Origin: Polaromonas sp. | GTDB taxonomy: Bacteria > Pseudomonadota > Gammaproteobacteria > Burkholderiales > Burkholderiaceae_C | NCBI RefSeq assembly: GCF_010365105.1 | Contig: NZ_JAAFGZ010000033.1 | Coordinates: forward strand, 1 to 48,455 | Direction of reading: 5' to 3' | DNA: 48,455 nucleotides | In this document: positions 10,310 through 19,725 of the stretch, one piece after another | Layout: each line of letters starts with the position of its first letter | Position numbering within the stretch: position 1 is the stretch's first letter | Notes under the pieces: model-generated | Databases searched by the model: none | What the model was told of the DNA's origin: nothing | Seen by the model: only the letters and a program-made list of their open reading frames with translations | Made by a program: the position numbers and the translations under genes

Positions 10310-11901
10310 GCGCGCCCGCTGACACCCTGCAAAGTGTCCTGGACAACACCTTTGCCAGCCTGAGCCAGGGGCGCGATGCTTACCAGGCGCAATTGACGCC
10401 GCAGGAAGTCGGCACGATCACCAGCGTCTCCACCGCCATCGCCATGGTGTCCGGCCTGCCCGGCGTGGGCTATGACGAGCTGGTGAAGTTCCCCGGCAAT
10501 GTGTTTGGCATCGCTTTCAATGTGGACGAGACTGAAATCGGCGTGGTGCTGCTGGGCGACTATTCGCGTCTGCATGCGGGCGACAAGGTCGAGCGCACCG
10601 GGCGCGTGATGGACGTCATCGTCGGAGACGGCTTGCTGGGCCGGGTGATTGACCCGCTGGGCCGCCCGCTCGACGGCCAGGGGCCGGTTGCTGCCAGCAC
10701 ACGCTTTCCCGTTGAGCGGCCCGCAGCGCCCATCATGGACCGCGCGCCCGTCATCGTGCCGTTGCAGACCGGCCTGAAGGTGGTCGATGCGCTCATTCCC
10801 ATCGGGCGCGGCCAGCGCGAACTGATCCTTGGCGACCGGCAAACCGGCAAGACCGCCATTGCGATTGACACCATCCTCAACCAGCAGGGCCAGGATGTGG
10901 TCTGCGTGTATTGCGCGATTGGCCAGCGCGCTTCCGCCGTGGCAAAGGCTGTCGCCGTCTTAAAGGACAAGGGCGCGATGGAGTACACCGTCGTGGTGGT
11001 CACCGAGGGCAATGACTCGCCTGGCCTGGCCTATATTGCGCCCTATGCGGCAACCAGCATTGCCGAGCAGTTCATGGAAGCCGGCCGCGACGTGCTGATC
11101 GTCTATGACGACCTGACGCAACATGCCCGCGCCTACCGCGAGCTGTCGCTGCTGCTGCGCCGCCCGCCCGGACGCGAAGCCTTTCCCGGTGACATTTTCT
11201 ACATCCACTCGCGCCTGCTGGAACGCGCAACGCATCTTTGCGACGAACGCGGTGGCGGCTCGCTCACCGCCCTGCCGATTGTCGAGACCGAAGCGCAGAA
11301 CATTTCTGCCTACATTCCGACCAACCTGATCTCCATTACCGACGGGCAGATCTACCTTTCGCCATCGCTGTTCGAGCTGGGCGTTCTGCCTGCCGTCGAT
11401 GTGGGTAAATCCGTCTCGCGCGTGGGCGGCAAGGCGCAACGCGCCTCCTACCGGGCGGTGGCCGGCGACCTCAAGCTGGCTTACGCCCAGTTCGAGGAGC
11501 TGGAAACCTTTGCCCGCTTTGGCGCCCGGCTGGACGAAAGCACCACCCAGATCATCGAGCACGGCCGGCGCATCCGGGCTTGTCTCAAGCAACCGCAATC
11601 TGCGCCGGTGTCGGTGGCCGCGCAAATTGCGGTGCTCATGGCATTGACTGAAAAACTCTTCGACAACGTGCCGCTCGACCGGATGCCAGAAGCCGAACAC
11701 GCCGTGCGCGAGGCCGCAGCCCAACTGCCCGATGAGGTGCATGCCCGTTTCGATACCGCCGCCAAACTGAGCGATGCAGACCGGGACGCCATTGTCCAGA
11801 TCGCCCGCACCGCGCTTGCCGGTTTTCAGCCCGAGGCGGCGCCCAAGGCTGAAGCGCAAAGTAAGCCCCAGACCCCACCTGCGGGCGGAAAGTCGACATG
11901 A
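10306..11901 (+). CDS. atpA: N-type ATPase alpha subunit
   Basis: Non-catalytic nucleotide-binding subunit, 531 residues. It has Walker A GDRQTGKT near 176-183, the IGQRAS segment near 205, and the conserved run VGGKAQ near 370. The start at 10306 overlaps the atpF stop (ATGA). A longer frame from 10189 runs inside atpF and is rejected. The C-terminus has an Ala/Pro/Lys-rich tail (about 20 residues) not needed for the fold. It overlaps atpG by four bases. Confidence 0.95.
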   Translation: MSAPADTLQSVLDNTFASLSQGRDAYQAQLTPQEVGTITSVSTAIAMVSGLPGVGYDELVKFPGNVFGIAFNVDETEIGVVLLGDYSRLHAGDKVERTGRVMDVIVGDGLLGRVIDPLGRPLDGQGPVAASTRFPVERPAAPIMDRAPVIVPLQTGLKVVDALIPIGRGQRELILGDRQTGKTAIAIDTILNQQGQDVVCVYCAIGQRASAVAKAVAVLKDKGAMEYTVVVVTEGNDSPGLAYIAPYAATSIAEQFMEAGRDVLIVYDDLTQHARAYRELSLLLRRPPGREAFPGDIFYIHSRLLERATHLCDERGGGSLTALPIVETEAQNISAYIPTNLISITDGQIYLSPSLFELGVLPAVDVGKSVSRVGGKAQRASYRAVAGDLKLAYAQFEELETFARFGARLDESTTQIIEHGRRIRACLKQPQSAPVSVAAQIAVLMALTEKLFDNVPLDRMPEAEHAVREAAAQLPDEVHARFDTAAKLSDADRDAIVQIARTALAGFQPEAAPKAEAQSKPQTPPAGGKST

Positions 11902-12782
11902 GCGACACCACCGCCAGCCTCGGCCGCAAGATCGGCACGGCGGACGACCTTCAGTCCGTGGTGCGCACGATGAAGGCGGTGGCCGCGTCCAGCATCGGCC
12001 AATACGAGCGCGCCGTGCATGCCCTGGATGATTACTACCGGACGGTGCAACTGGGGCTGGCCGCCTGCTTGCGCGAGATGGAGCGGCCCCTTGCCCCGGC
12101 GCTGTTGCAGCGCAGGCCAATCGGGGCCATTGCGGCCGTGGTGTTCGGCTCCGACCAGGGTCTGGTCGGCCAGTTCAACGACCTGATGGCCGATTTTGTT
12201 GTCAAGACGCTGGGGGAGTTGCCGGGTCAAAAGACCGTCTGGCCCGTTGGCGAGCGCATCCGCTCACGGTTGGCGGAAACGGATCTGGTGCTGGGGGAGG
12301 GCTTCATGTTGCCGGGCTCGATTGGTGCGATCACGCCGCTGGTCGGACAAATTCTGATCGAGATCCAGGCACTGCGTGAAATAGATGCAAACACGCCGGT
12401 TTACGTTTTCCATAACCGCCCCAACTCCGGGGCCATTTACACCCCTGCCTGCCAGCGGCTGCTGCCGCTGGACGCGGACTGGCGGCGTGACTTGATGACC
12501 ATGGCCTGGCCGACCAAAAATTTGCCGGAAGTCATGAATGCAGGAGAAGCGACCCTGCTCGCCTTCGTGCGGGAATACCTGTTCGTCTCGCTTTTCAGGG
12601 CCTGCGCCGAATCCCTGGCCAGCGAAAACGCCAGTCGCCTGGCCGCCATGCAGCGCGCTGAAAAAAATATCGAAGAACTGCTGGAAGACCTGAACCGCTC
12701 GTTTCATCGTCTGCGCCAAAGTGGTATCGACGAGGAGTTGTTCGATGTGATTGCTGGCTTCGAGGCGTTGACAGGCGGCTGA
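11898..12782 (+). CDS. atpG: N-type ATPase gamma subunit
   Basis: Central rotor shaft, 294 residues, last gene of the operon. The N-terminal helix holds [22 protein letters not shown], and the C-terminal helix holds [21 protein letters not shown], the two strands of the rotor coiled coil. The middle Rossmann-like part has [14 protein letters not shown]. It is more divergent than a housekeeping gamma, as expected for this ATPase type. After it come 219 bases without a gene before the formate dehydrogenase operon. I see no clear terminator there. Confidence 0.93.
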   Translation: MSDTTASLGRKIGTADDLQSVVRTMKAVAASSIGQYERAVHALDDYYRTVQLGLAACLREMERPLAPALLQRRPIGAIAAVVFGSDQGLVGQFNDLMADFVVKTLGELPGQKTVWPVGERIRSRLAETDLVLGEGFMLPGSIGAITPLVGQILIEIQALREIDANTPVYVFHNRPNSGAIYTPACQRLLPLDADWRRDLMTMAWPTKNLPEVMNAGEATLLAFVREYLFVSLFRACAESLASENASRLAAMQRAEKNIEELLEDLNRSFHRLRQSGIDEELFDVIAGFEALTGG

Positions 12783-13001
12783 ATCCCGACGGGGCGCTCA
12801 GGCTCAAAGGGCCGCGGCAATGGGGCGGCGAAGCTGGTTACTTGCTTTAAAAACACGCTGGATGCCATGAACCGGATTTTTTGCCGTGTCGGCATTTATC
12901 CACTTTGGCAACCAGGCGGACAGGCAGGATTCACCTGGGATTGCATGAACCCATACACTGATTCAATTTGACCCACAGGCCGCTTCAAGCCACAGTGCCG
13001 C

Positions 13002-14804
13002 ATGCATCCAACCAGCCAGACTCCCAACATGAAAGTCGTCGCCGTCGTCACAGCGAGCGAGTTGCGCGAGCATATCCGCCGCAAAAGCCAGTTGAAAGGG
13101 CGCCAGGCCGACGAGGATTCCCTTGCCGAGGTGCGCGCACTGATCGGCGCCCGGCCTGCCGACGGCCATCGCCGCGACCTGCTGATTGAGCACCTGCACC
13201 AGCTCAACGACGCGTACCGCTGCCTGCACGACCGGCACCTGGTCGCGCTGGCCAGGGAAATGAACCTCCCGATGGCCGAGGTGTACGAGGTGGCGACGTT
13301 CTACCACCACTTCGAGGTCGTCAAGGGCGATGCGAACGGCGACGGGCAGGCGCCCGCTGTGACAGTGCGCGTGTGTGACGGGCTGAGCTGCGAGCTGGCC
13401 GGCGCGCGGGATGTGCTGGCGCGCCTGCCGGCCTTGCTGGGCGCGCGGGATGTGCGGGTGATTGCCGCACCGTGCATCGGCCGCTGCGAGCAGGCGCCGG
13501 TGGCGCTGGTGCACCAGACGCCCGTGCCATTGGCCACCCCGGAATCCATCATTTATGCATTAAATAGTGCTTCTACGCACTACCCACGGGCGCAGGCAGC
13601 TATTAATTTTATAGCTGCCGACTGGGCAGAGAAAAGTATTCCGGAATGGCCTGGCCATACCGATTACGCCACCTACCGTGCCCATGGCGGCTATGCGCTG
13701 GCGGTGTCGCTGGTGAATGGGAAAGAGGACGCCGAGCGCGTCCTGCATGCCATGGAAAACTCCGGCTTGCGCGGCCTGGGCGGCGCGGGTTTTCCAGCCG
13801 GGCGCAAATGGCGCATCGTGCAGGCCCAGCACGCGCCGCGCCTGATGGCGGTGAACATCGACGAGGGCGAGCCGGGCACTTTCAAGGACCGCACCTACCT
13901 GGAGCGCGATCCGCACCGCTTTCTCGAAGGCGTGCTGATCGCCGCGCAGGTCGTGGGCATTTCTGCCTGCTACCTCTACCTGCGCGACGAATACCATGGC
14001 TGCCGGGCGCTGCTGCAAGCCGAAATCGCAAAGCTGCAGGCCGATCCGCCATGCCCTTTGCCGCACATTGAACTGCGGCGCGGTGCGGGCGCCTATATCT
14101 GCGGCGAGGAGTCCGCCATGATCGAAAGTATCGAGGGCAAGCGCGGCGAACCGCGCATGCGCCCGCCCTACATCGCCGAAGTGGGCCTGTTTGGCCGGCC
14201 CACGCTGATGCACAACTTCGAAACGCTGTACTGGGTGCGCGACATCGTGCAAAAAGGCCCGCAGTGGTTCGGCAACTTCGGCCACAACGGCCGCAAGGGG
14301 TTGCGCAGCTTCAGTGTCAGCGGACGGGTGAAGCAACCCGGCGTCAAGCTGGCGCCGGCCGGCATCACTGCGCAGCAACTGATCGACGACTACTGCGGCG
14401 GCATGGCGGACGGCCACACGCTCTACGCCTATCTGCCGGGCGGCGCATCGGGCGGGATTTTTCCGGCCAGCCATGCGCATTTGCCGCTGGACTTTGACAC
14501 GCTGCAGCCGCACGGCGGCTTCATCGGCTCGGCCGCTGTCATCGTGCTCGGCCAGCACGACAAGGCGCGCGACGCGGCGCTGAACATGATGCGGTTTTTT
14601 GCCAAGGAGAGCTGCGGCCAATGCACGCCATGCCGCGTTGGCACGGCGAAGGCAGCAAAGCTGATGCAAGCGCCAAGCTGGGACCACGCCACGCTGGAAG
14701 ACCTGAACGCCGTGATGGCCGATGCGTCGATTTGCGGCCTGGGTCAGGCGGCGCCCAACCCGGTGCGCTGCGTGCAGCAATATTTTTCGCATGAGGTGGT
14801 TTGA
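13002..14804 (+). CDS. NAD-linked formate dehydrogenase, fused NuoE-NuoF-like diaphorase subunit
   Basis: A 600-residue soluble subunit that passes electrons to NAD+. Residues 40-185 are a NuoE/FdsG-like thioredoxin fold binding [2Fe-2S] by C125, C130, C158 and C162. Residues 225-600 are NuoF/FdsB-like, with GLGGAGFPAGRKW (FMN/NAD site), CGEESAMIESIEG and SCGQCTPCR plus a later Cys for [4Fe-4S]. Such fused subunits occur in the FDH1 type of Methylobacterium, with the same gene order (beta then alpha). The linker at about 187-208 is encoded by a dispersed repeat. An alternative start is the ATG at 13029. It is followed at once by the catalytic subunit. Confidence 0.93.
   Translation: MHPTSQTPNMKVVAVVTASELREHIRRKSQLKGRQADEDSLAEVRALIGARPADGHRRDLLIEHLHQLNDAYRCLHDRHLVALAREMNLPMAEVYEVATFYHHFEVVKGDANGDGQAPAVTVRVCDGLSCELAGARDVLARLPALLGARDVRVIAAPCIGRCEQAPVALVHQTPVPLATPESIIYALNSASTHYPRAQAAINFIAADWAEKSIPEWPGHTDYATYRAHGGYALAVSLVNGKEDAERVLHAMENSGLRGLGGAGFPAGRKWRIVQAQHAPRLMAVNIDEGEPGTFKDRTYLERDPHRFLEGVLIAAQVVGISACYLYLRDEYHGCRALLQAEIAKLQADPPCPLPHIELRRGAGAYICGEESAMIESIEGKRGEPRMRPPYIAEVGLFGRPTLMHNFETLYWVRDIVQKGPQWFGNFGHNGRKGLRSFSVSGRVKQPGVKLAPAGITAQQLIDDYCGGMADGHTLYAYLPGGASGGIFPASHAHLPLDFDTLQPHGGFIGSAAVIVLGQHDKARDAALNMMRFFAKESCGQCTPCRVGTAKAAKLMQAPSWDHATLEDLNAVMADASICGLGQAAPNPVRCVQQYFSHEVV
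13562..13619 (+). repeat. Family-1 dispersed repeat, copy D, forming a domain linker
   Basis: AAATAGTGCTTCTACGCAC, a short spacer, then GGCAGCTAT-N7-ATAGCTGCC, a perfect 9-bp inverted repeat (13595-13619). It is translated in frame as QAAINFIAA within the fused formate dehydrogenase subunit, exactly between the NuoE-like and NuoF-like parts. Confidence 0.65.
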
Positions 14805-14805
14805 C

Positions 14806-17800
14806 ATGAACGCACGCGCCCAAACCGACGCCGAAGCTGCGCAGCCCTCCGTCGCCTTCACGCTCGACCAGCAGACAATTTACGCCTTCGAGGGCGAAAC
14901 CATCCTTAAGGCCGCCGAACGCCACGGCGTGAACATTCCGCGCCTTTGCTACCAGGACGGCTTGCGGCCCGACGGCAACTGCCGCGCCTGCGTGGTCGAG
15001 ATCGCAGGCGAGCGCACCCTGGCGCCCAGCTGCTGCCGCAGCGTGACGGCGGGCATGGCGGTGCAGTCGCAAAGCGAGCGGGCGCTGAGAAGCCAGAAGA
15101 TGGTGCTGGAATTGCTGCTGTCGGACATGCCCGACACGGGTTACAAGTGGAACGATGCGAAGTCGGGCAGCCCTCACCCTGGCCCTCTCCCAAAGGGAGA
15201 GGGAACAACAGCCGCATCTGTTCCCGCTTTTCTCTCTTTCGCAAGAGAAAAGGGCGCAATAGCTGCAGTACGAACAACAGCCGCACCGGTCCCCGCTTTA
15301 CTTCCTCTCCCCTTGGGAGAGGGCAGGGGTGAGGGCCTCCCCGGCCCCGGCCAGCACGGCGAACTCAGCGACTGGGCGGCACGCATGGGCGTCACCGTAC
15401 GCCCCGAACTCCAGGCCCTGCGCCGCGAACAGCCTAAGGCCGACCTGTCGCATCCCGCCATGGCCGTGAACCTCGACGCGTGCATCCAGTGCAACCGCTG
15501 CGTGCGCGCCTGCCGCGAGGAACAGGTCAACGACGTGATCGGTTTCGCCCTGCGCGGCAGCCACAGCCTGATCGTGTTCGACCTGAACGACCCCATGGGC
15601 GAAAGCACCTGCGTAGCCTGCGGCGAATGCGTGCAGGCCTGCCCGACCGGCGCACTCATGCCGAAAACGCAGGTCGGCTCGCAAATCGTCGATAAAAAAG
15701 TCGATTCGGTCTGCCCGTTCTGCGGCGTCGGCTGCCTGCTGACCTACAACGTCAGGGACAACAGAATAGCCAGCGTCGAGGGACGCGACGGCCCGGCCAA
15801 CCATTCGCGGCTGTGCGTCAAGGGCCGTTTTGGCTTTGACTACGCCCACAGCCCGCAGCGGCTGACGGTGCCGCTGATCCGCAAGACCGGCGTCGCCAAG
15901 GACCCCGCCGCGCTGCAAACCCTCAACCGCCACACCGCCGACTGGTCCGAGGTGTTCCGGGAAGCGACCTGGGACGAAGCGCTGGCGCTGTCCACCGGCG
16001 CGCTGAGAACCCTGCGCGACACGAAAGGCAAGAAGTCGCTGGCCGGCTTCGGCTCGGCCAAGGGCAGCAACGAGGAAGCCTATTTGTTCCAGAAGCTGGT
16101 GCGTACCGGCTTTGGCAGCAACAACGTGGACCATTGCACCCGGCTCTGCCATGCGTCGAGCGTCGCGGCGCTGCTTGAAGGCGTCGGCTCGGCGGCGGTC
16201 AGCAACCAGGTGCATGACGTGCAAAACGCCGGCCTGATTTTCATCATTGGCTCCAACCCGACGGCCAACCATCCGGTGGCGGCGACATGGATGAAGAACG
16301 CCGCCAGGCGGGGCGCAAAAATCGTGCTGGCCGACCCGCGCATCACCGACATCGGCCGGCACGCCTGGCGCACGCTGCAGTTCAAGGCCGACACCGACGT
16401 GGCGATGCTCAATGCCCTGATCTACACCGTCATTGACGAGGGGCTGACGGACATGGCGTTCATCGAGGAACGCGCCAGCAATTACGAAGCGCTGCGTGCC
16501 AATGTGCAGGGCTACAGCCCCGAGGCCATGGCGCCGATCTGCGGCATTCCGGCCGAAACCCTGCGCGAGGTGGCGCGTGAATTTGCCAGGGCCAGGGGCG
16601 CGATGATCCTGTGGGGCATGGGCGTGAGCCAGCATGTCCATGGCACCGATAACGCGCGCTGCCTGATTGCGCTGTGCAGCGTGACCGGCCAGATCGGCAA
16701 GCCCGGCTCCGGCCTGCATCCGCTGCGCGGCCAGAACAACGTGCAGGGCGCCAGCGACGCCGGGCTGATCCCGATGATGTTCCCGAACTACCAGCGCGTG
16801 AACAACAAGTCGGCGCACGGCTGGTTTGAAGACTTCTGGAAAACACCGCTGGACGACCAGCCCGGCTATACCGTGGTCGAGATCATGCACAAGATACTCG
16901 CCCCAGAAACCGACCCGCACAGGATTCGCGGCATGTACATCATGGGCGAGAACCCCGCCATGAGCGACCCCGACCTGAACCATGCGCGCCACGCCCTGGC
17001 CAGCCTGGAGCACCTGGCAGTGCAGGACATCTTCATGACTGAAACGGCGTGGCTGGCCGACGTGGTGTTGCCCGCCACCGCCTGGCCTGAGAAGACCGGC
17101 AGCGTCACCAACACCGACCGCATGGTGCAGCTCGGCCAGCAGGCGATTGAGCCGCCCGGCGACGCGCGGTCCGACCTGTGGATCGTCCAGCAGATGGCCG
17201 CCGGCATGGGGCTGGACTGGCATTACGCGGGCGAACATCACGGCGTCGCAGCGGTGTACGAGGAAATGCGGCAGGCGATGCACAGCGCGATTGCCGGCAT
17301 CACCTGGGATCGCCTGCAGCGCGAATCCAGCGTGACCTACCCCTGCCTGAGCGCCGACGACCCCGGCGCCCCCACCGTGTTCATGGACCGCTTTGACACG
17401 GCAGATGGCCGCGTGCATCTGGTGCCGGCCGACATCATTCCGGCCAACGAGAGGCCCAATGCCGATTTTCCCTTTGTGCTGATCACCGGTCGCCAGCTGG
17501 AGCACTGGCACACCGGCAGCATGACGCGACGCTCCGAGGTGCTCGATGCACTGGAGCCGATGGCGACAGCCTCGCTGTGCGGCGCGGATTTGCTGGCGCT
17601 GGGCGTGCAGCCGGGCGAAGTCATCACCGTGCAATCGCGCCGGGGTGAAGTGGCCATCCACGTGCGCCGCGACGACGGCACGCCGCCCGGCGCAGTGTTC
17701 ATGCCGTTTGCTTACTACGAGGCAGCCGCCAACCTGATGACCAATGCCGCACTCGACCCGTTCGGCAAGATTCCGGAATTCAAGTATTGCGCCGTGGCCG

Positions 17801-17862
17801 TCAGGCGCGGGGGCGCGGTGGCTAAGGTGGCAGGCTATGAGCGGACGGCGGCAAAAAGGTAG
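14806..17862 (+). CDS. NAD-linked formate dehydrogenase catalytic (alpha) subunit
   Basis: A 1018-residue cytoplasmic molybdenum/tungsten-bis-MGD enzyme that oxidises formate to CO2. It has an N-terminal plant-type [2Fe-2S] domain (C48, C59, C62, C76/77), a Cys-rich segment and two [4Fe-4S] clusters (CIQCNRCVRAC, CVACGECVQAC), a further cluster (CPFCGVGC near 303), then the catalytic domain. The metal ligand is C448 in RLCHASS, a cysteine, not selenocysteine. Start at 14806, with GAGGTGG upstream and 1 base after the preceding stop. About 60 residues (120-183) are a repeat-derived in-frame insert; without it the length is that of FdsA. No fdsC or fdsD follows; fdhD lies 15 kb downstream. Confidence 0.94.
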   Translation: MNARAQTDAEAAQPSVAFTLDQQTIYAFEGETILKAAERHGVNIPRLCYQDGLRPDGNCRACVVEIAGERTLAPSCCRSVTAGMAVQSQSERALRSQKMVLELLLSDMPDTGYKWNDAKSGSPHPGPLPKGEGTTAASVPAFLSFAREKGAIAAVRTTAAPVPALLPLPLGEGRGEGLPGPGQHGELSDWAARMGVTVRPELQALRREQPKADLSHPAMAVNLDACIQCNRCVRACREEQVNDVIGFALRGSHSLIVFDLNDPMGESTCVACGECVQACPTGALMPKTQVGSQIVDKKVDSVCPFCGVGCLLTYNVRDNRIASVEGRDGPANHSRLCVKGRFGFDYAHSPQRLTVPLIRKTGVAKDPAALQTLNRHTADWSEVFREATWDEALALSTGALRTLRDTKGKKSLAGFGSAKGSNEEAYLFQKLVRTGFGSNNVDHCTRLCHASSVAALLEGVGSAAVSNQVHDVQNAGLIFIIGSNPTANHPVAATWMKNAARRGAKIVLADPRITDIGRHAWRTLQFKADTDVAMLNALIYTVIDEGLTDMAFIEERASNYEALRANVQGYSPEAMAPICGIPAETLREVAREFARARGAMILWGMGVSQHVHGTDNARCLIALCSVTGQIGKPGSGLHPLRGQNNVQGASDAGLIPMMFPNYQRVNNKSAHGWFEDFWKTPLDDQPGYTVVEIMHKILAPETDPHRIRGMYIMGENPAMSDPDLNHARHALASLEHLAVQDIFMTETAWLADVVLPATAWPEKTGSVTNTDRMVQLGQQAIEPPGDARSDLWIVQQMAAGMGLDWHYAGEHHGVAAVYEEMRQAMHSAIAGITWDRLQRESSVTYPCLSADDPGAPTVFMDRFDTADGRVHLVPADIIPANERPNADFPFVLITGRQLEHWHTGSMTRRSEVLDALEPMATASLCGADLLALGVQPGEVITVQSRRGEVAIHVRRDDGTPPGAVFMPFAYYEAAANLMTNAALDPFGKIPEFKYCAVAVRRGGAVAKVAGYERTAAKR
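15171..15342 (+). repeat. Composite family-2 repeat insert inside formate dehydrogenase alpha
   Basis: Two family-2 palindromes in opposite orientation (15171-15203 and 15301-15342) flank a segment that holds a 28-base imperfect direct repeat starting AACAACAGCCGCA at 15204 and again at 15273, period 69 bases (23 codons). All of it is read in frame, giving PHPGPLPKGEG at one end and LPLPLGEGRGEG at the other. Confidence 0.7.
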
Positions 17863-18204
17863 CTTGGTCTCAAGGCGCGACCATTGCGCCCTTGACAAGC
17901 ATTCATTGACCTAACCAGACTGCCCCAGGTGTCCAGTCAACCTGTTGTCCACAGCGGCGTCGAAAACGTAGCTGTGGGCGATGAAATCTACGCTGGCGCC
18001 AGCCAAGGCGTTTTTACCGGCTGAGCGGTCAGGTCAAATTCTCAGTCCAGCGTGCAGAGGATGGCGCAGTGAAAGTCAAAAAGTTTGACAAGTGATTGTG
18101 GATCCGGACCGCATCTTTTGCGGTGCGCGCTTGCACAGTGAAAGCAATTTCCCTGCTTCCCGTGCCACTGCCTCGCCTTTAGCGTCGACCGGCGACAGAC
18201 CCGC
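17863..18204. other. Intergenic region between convergent genes, no gene seen
   Basis: 342 bases between the formate dehydrogenase alpha gene and the minus-strand PheC-like gene. I see no supported coding frame. A short imperfect hairpin (AAGGCGC / GCGCCCTT) follows the alpha stop without a T-run. A perfect GTCAAA-AAG-TTTGAC inverted repeat lies at 18075-18089. The stretch about 17930-18060 has a slightly different texture and may be decayed sequence, but I cannot assign it. Confidence 0.4.
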
Positions 18205-18987
18205 TTACTTCAGCCACTTGTCAGCGGCCTGTTTCAGCTGGCCCCGCGTGTCCAGCACATCCCAGGTGAAAGCCATGACACGGGAGTAATCAGCATCATC
18301 GGTTGGCATCATGAAGCCAAGCTTGTTTTTCGGCGTCAACGGCGCATCAATGTAGGCCGCATAAAGGCGCGGATCTGCCTTGCTGTAGTGCAGTGCTTCA
18401 TAGGTTTCGGTGATCATCACGTCGCCTTTTCCCTCGGCAATCAAGCCGGGAATTTCAGCATTCTTGTCATGCGTGCTGACCTGGGCCAACTTCAGCTTGT
18501 CCAGCACATAGGCCTCGTTGGTGCCGCCTGGATTCTTGATGACGCGAACCTCGGGTTTGTTCAGGTCTTCCGGGCTCATGTATTTTGCTTTGTCAGCCGC
18601 ACGTACCAGCGCGACCTTGCCGAAGGGCGCGTAGCCTGGAAGCATCTCGATGTAGCGGATTCGCCCGATATTGCGCGTAATGCCACCGACCGCCACATCA
18701 AACTTGTCCGCTTGGATGTCTTTCATCAGGTTGGGCCATGAGGTCTGCACATACTCGACTTTGACGCCCATCTCCTTGGCCATCAGTTCAATGACGTCGA
18801 TGTCATGGCCGGCAAAGCCCGCATCGCTCTTGATGGCGAACGGTCGATAGTCGCCCGGCGTGCCGACGCGGATTACCTTGCTTGCCATGATTTTGTCAAG
18901 CCGTGGCCCGGCGTACGCAAACTGCGTGAGCGAAAGACTGGCCGCAGCCGCCGCAGCCGCCAGAAAAAGCACTTTTCTTGTCATCAT
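18205..18987 (-). CDS. PheC-like periplasmic protein (cyclohexadienyl dehydratase or solute-binding family)
   Basis: A 260-residue exported protein of the SBP-3 fold, with a signal peptide (residues 1-26, ending FAYAG). Its body closely follows cyclohexadienyl/arogenate dehydratase PheC in pattern: VGTPGDYRPFAIK, SWPNLMKDIQADKFDVAVGG, NPGGTNEAYV, and a Glu in ITETYEA where PheC has a functionally important Glu. Either it makes phenylpyruvate or phenylalanine in the periplasm, or it binds an amino acid. No ABC permease or ATPase gene is adjacent, which favours an enzyme or an orphan binding protein. It is a single-gene unit, convergent with the formate dehydrogenase operon. Confidence 0.8.
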   Translation of the reverse strand: MMTRKVLFLAAAAAAASLSLTQFAYAGPRLDKIMASKVIRVGTPGDYRPFAIKSDAGFAGHDIDVIELMAKEMGVKVEYVQTSWPNLMKDIQADKFDVAVGGITRNIGRIRYIEMLPGYAPFGKVALVRAADKAKYMSPEDLNKPEVRVIKNPGGTNEAYVLDKLKLAQVSTHDKNAEIPGLIAEGKGDVMITETYEALHYSKADPRLYAAYIDAPLTPKNKLGFMMPTDDADYSRVMAFTWDVLDTRGQLKQAADKWLK

Positions 18988-19275
18988 TTAAAGATACTCC
19001 AGAGTTGATCAGGTAGGGGATGGGCTTTCCCTTGCCTATGCTGCGCGTTCGGGGAAAGGCTGCCAGCAGATTGAGCGGGCATGTGATCGTAGCGGCATTG
19101 GTTGCAGTCGCCATCGTTTGCTGCATGCGTTTGCAAGCTTTCGATGGCATTGATCATGAACTGCATGCGTGTTCTGCATGGTGCAGGTGCACTGTTCGTT
19201 TCCTATGTTTGCTTCAAGGTGCTTGTCATCTCCGACCTGTCTTGCAGCAAGGCGGTATCAAAAAACGGCTGACTT

Positions 19276-19303
19276 TTGACGTAAAAATCCAGACTGCTAA
19301 AAT
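19276..19303 (+). promoter_or_regulatory. Sigma-70-like promoter for the beta-helix gene
   Basis: A -35 box TTGACG (19276-19281) and a -10 box TAAAAT (19298-19303) are separated by 16 bases. This is the best promoter match I noticed in the window. A transcript from about 19310 would have a leader of about 250 bases to the small frame at 19562 and about 415 bases to the beta-helix gene. Confidence 0.55.
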
Positions 19304-19512
19304 TATCAGCATCCCCCGGCACTGTTTTCTACCCATGCATCCCATTTTTCCTCACCCTGGAGCAGGCTCCATGCACCGCTTGCCTGTGGTGAGGTGCGCT
19401 GTTGCGTGCGAGACCTGGCCGTACAAGCCGGTCGCACATTCCTCCGCCCGGCGATAACCTTTCCTCTTTTTTGCGCAAACCATCCATCGCCGGGCACCCG
19501 CTCAGCGCGATA

Positions 19513-19543
19513 GCGGCCGTCTGCTGACGTCAGACCCGGCCGC
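19513..19543 (+). promoter_or_regulatory. Stem-loop just upstream of a ribosome binding site
   Basis: GCGGCCG-TCTG pairs with CAGA-CC-CGGCCGC around a 7-base loop (11 pairs and a 2-base bulge), ending 7 bases before GGAG at 19551-19554. It is GC-rich and would be stable. Its position suggests control of translation or an attenuation element, but no known riboswitch class is recognised. Confidence 0.45.
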
Positions 19544-19561
19544 ACCCGACGGAGATGCGTC

Positions 19562-19720
19562 ATGTATCCAGATAACGACGGCGAACGCTTGCCTGCCTGC
19601 CGAACTGCCTTTCATCCGACGGCCCCCGCGCCATGCGGCATGACCGCCTCAAGCGCTCGCGCCAAGCCTGAGTCCGTTCAGCACGCATGCGCTGTGTGCC
19701 TCGTGACTGAACCGGATTGA
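19562..19720 (+). CDS. Possible 52-residue leader peptide
   Basis: An ATG at 19562 has GGAG 7 bases upstream and opens a 52-codon frame, beginning MYPDNDGERLPACRTAF and ending CAVCLVTEPD, with four cysteines. It stops 5 bases before the ATG of the beta-helix gene, so translation could be coupled. It matches no family I know, and its composition is not clearly coding. It may be a leader peptide, a small protein, or chance. Confidence 0.35.
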   Translation: MYPDNDGERLPACRTAFHPTAPAPCGMTASSARAKPESVQHACAVCLVTEPD

Positions 19721-19725
19721 AGACC

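Larger units (their letters stand above)
18988..19561. other. 574-base intergenic region with promoter and structured leader
   Basis: No supported protein gene lies here. The left part holds the upstream region of the minus-strand PheC-like gene. From 19276 a near-consensus plus-strand promoter begins, followed by about 250 bases of leader with several hairpins (for example GGAGCAGGCTCC near 19362, and the long hairpin at 19513-19543) before the GGAG of a small frame at 19562. Confidence 0.5.

Noticed and set aside
15171..15342. CRISPR-like array
   Set aside because: Only two direct repeats, coding in frame and with no regular spacers; a composite repeat insert fits better.
15298..17898. 866-codon minus-strand frame
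   Set aside because: Shadow of the formate dehydrogenase alpha gene in high-GC DNA; no family-like sequence.
17863..18204. Remnant of an insertion sequence
   Set aside because: The texture differs slightly, but I found no transposase fragment or clear terminal repeats.
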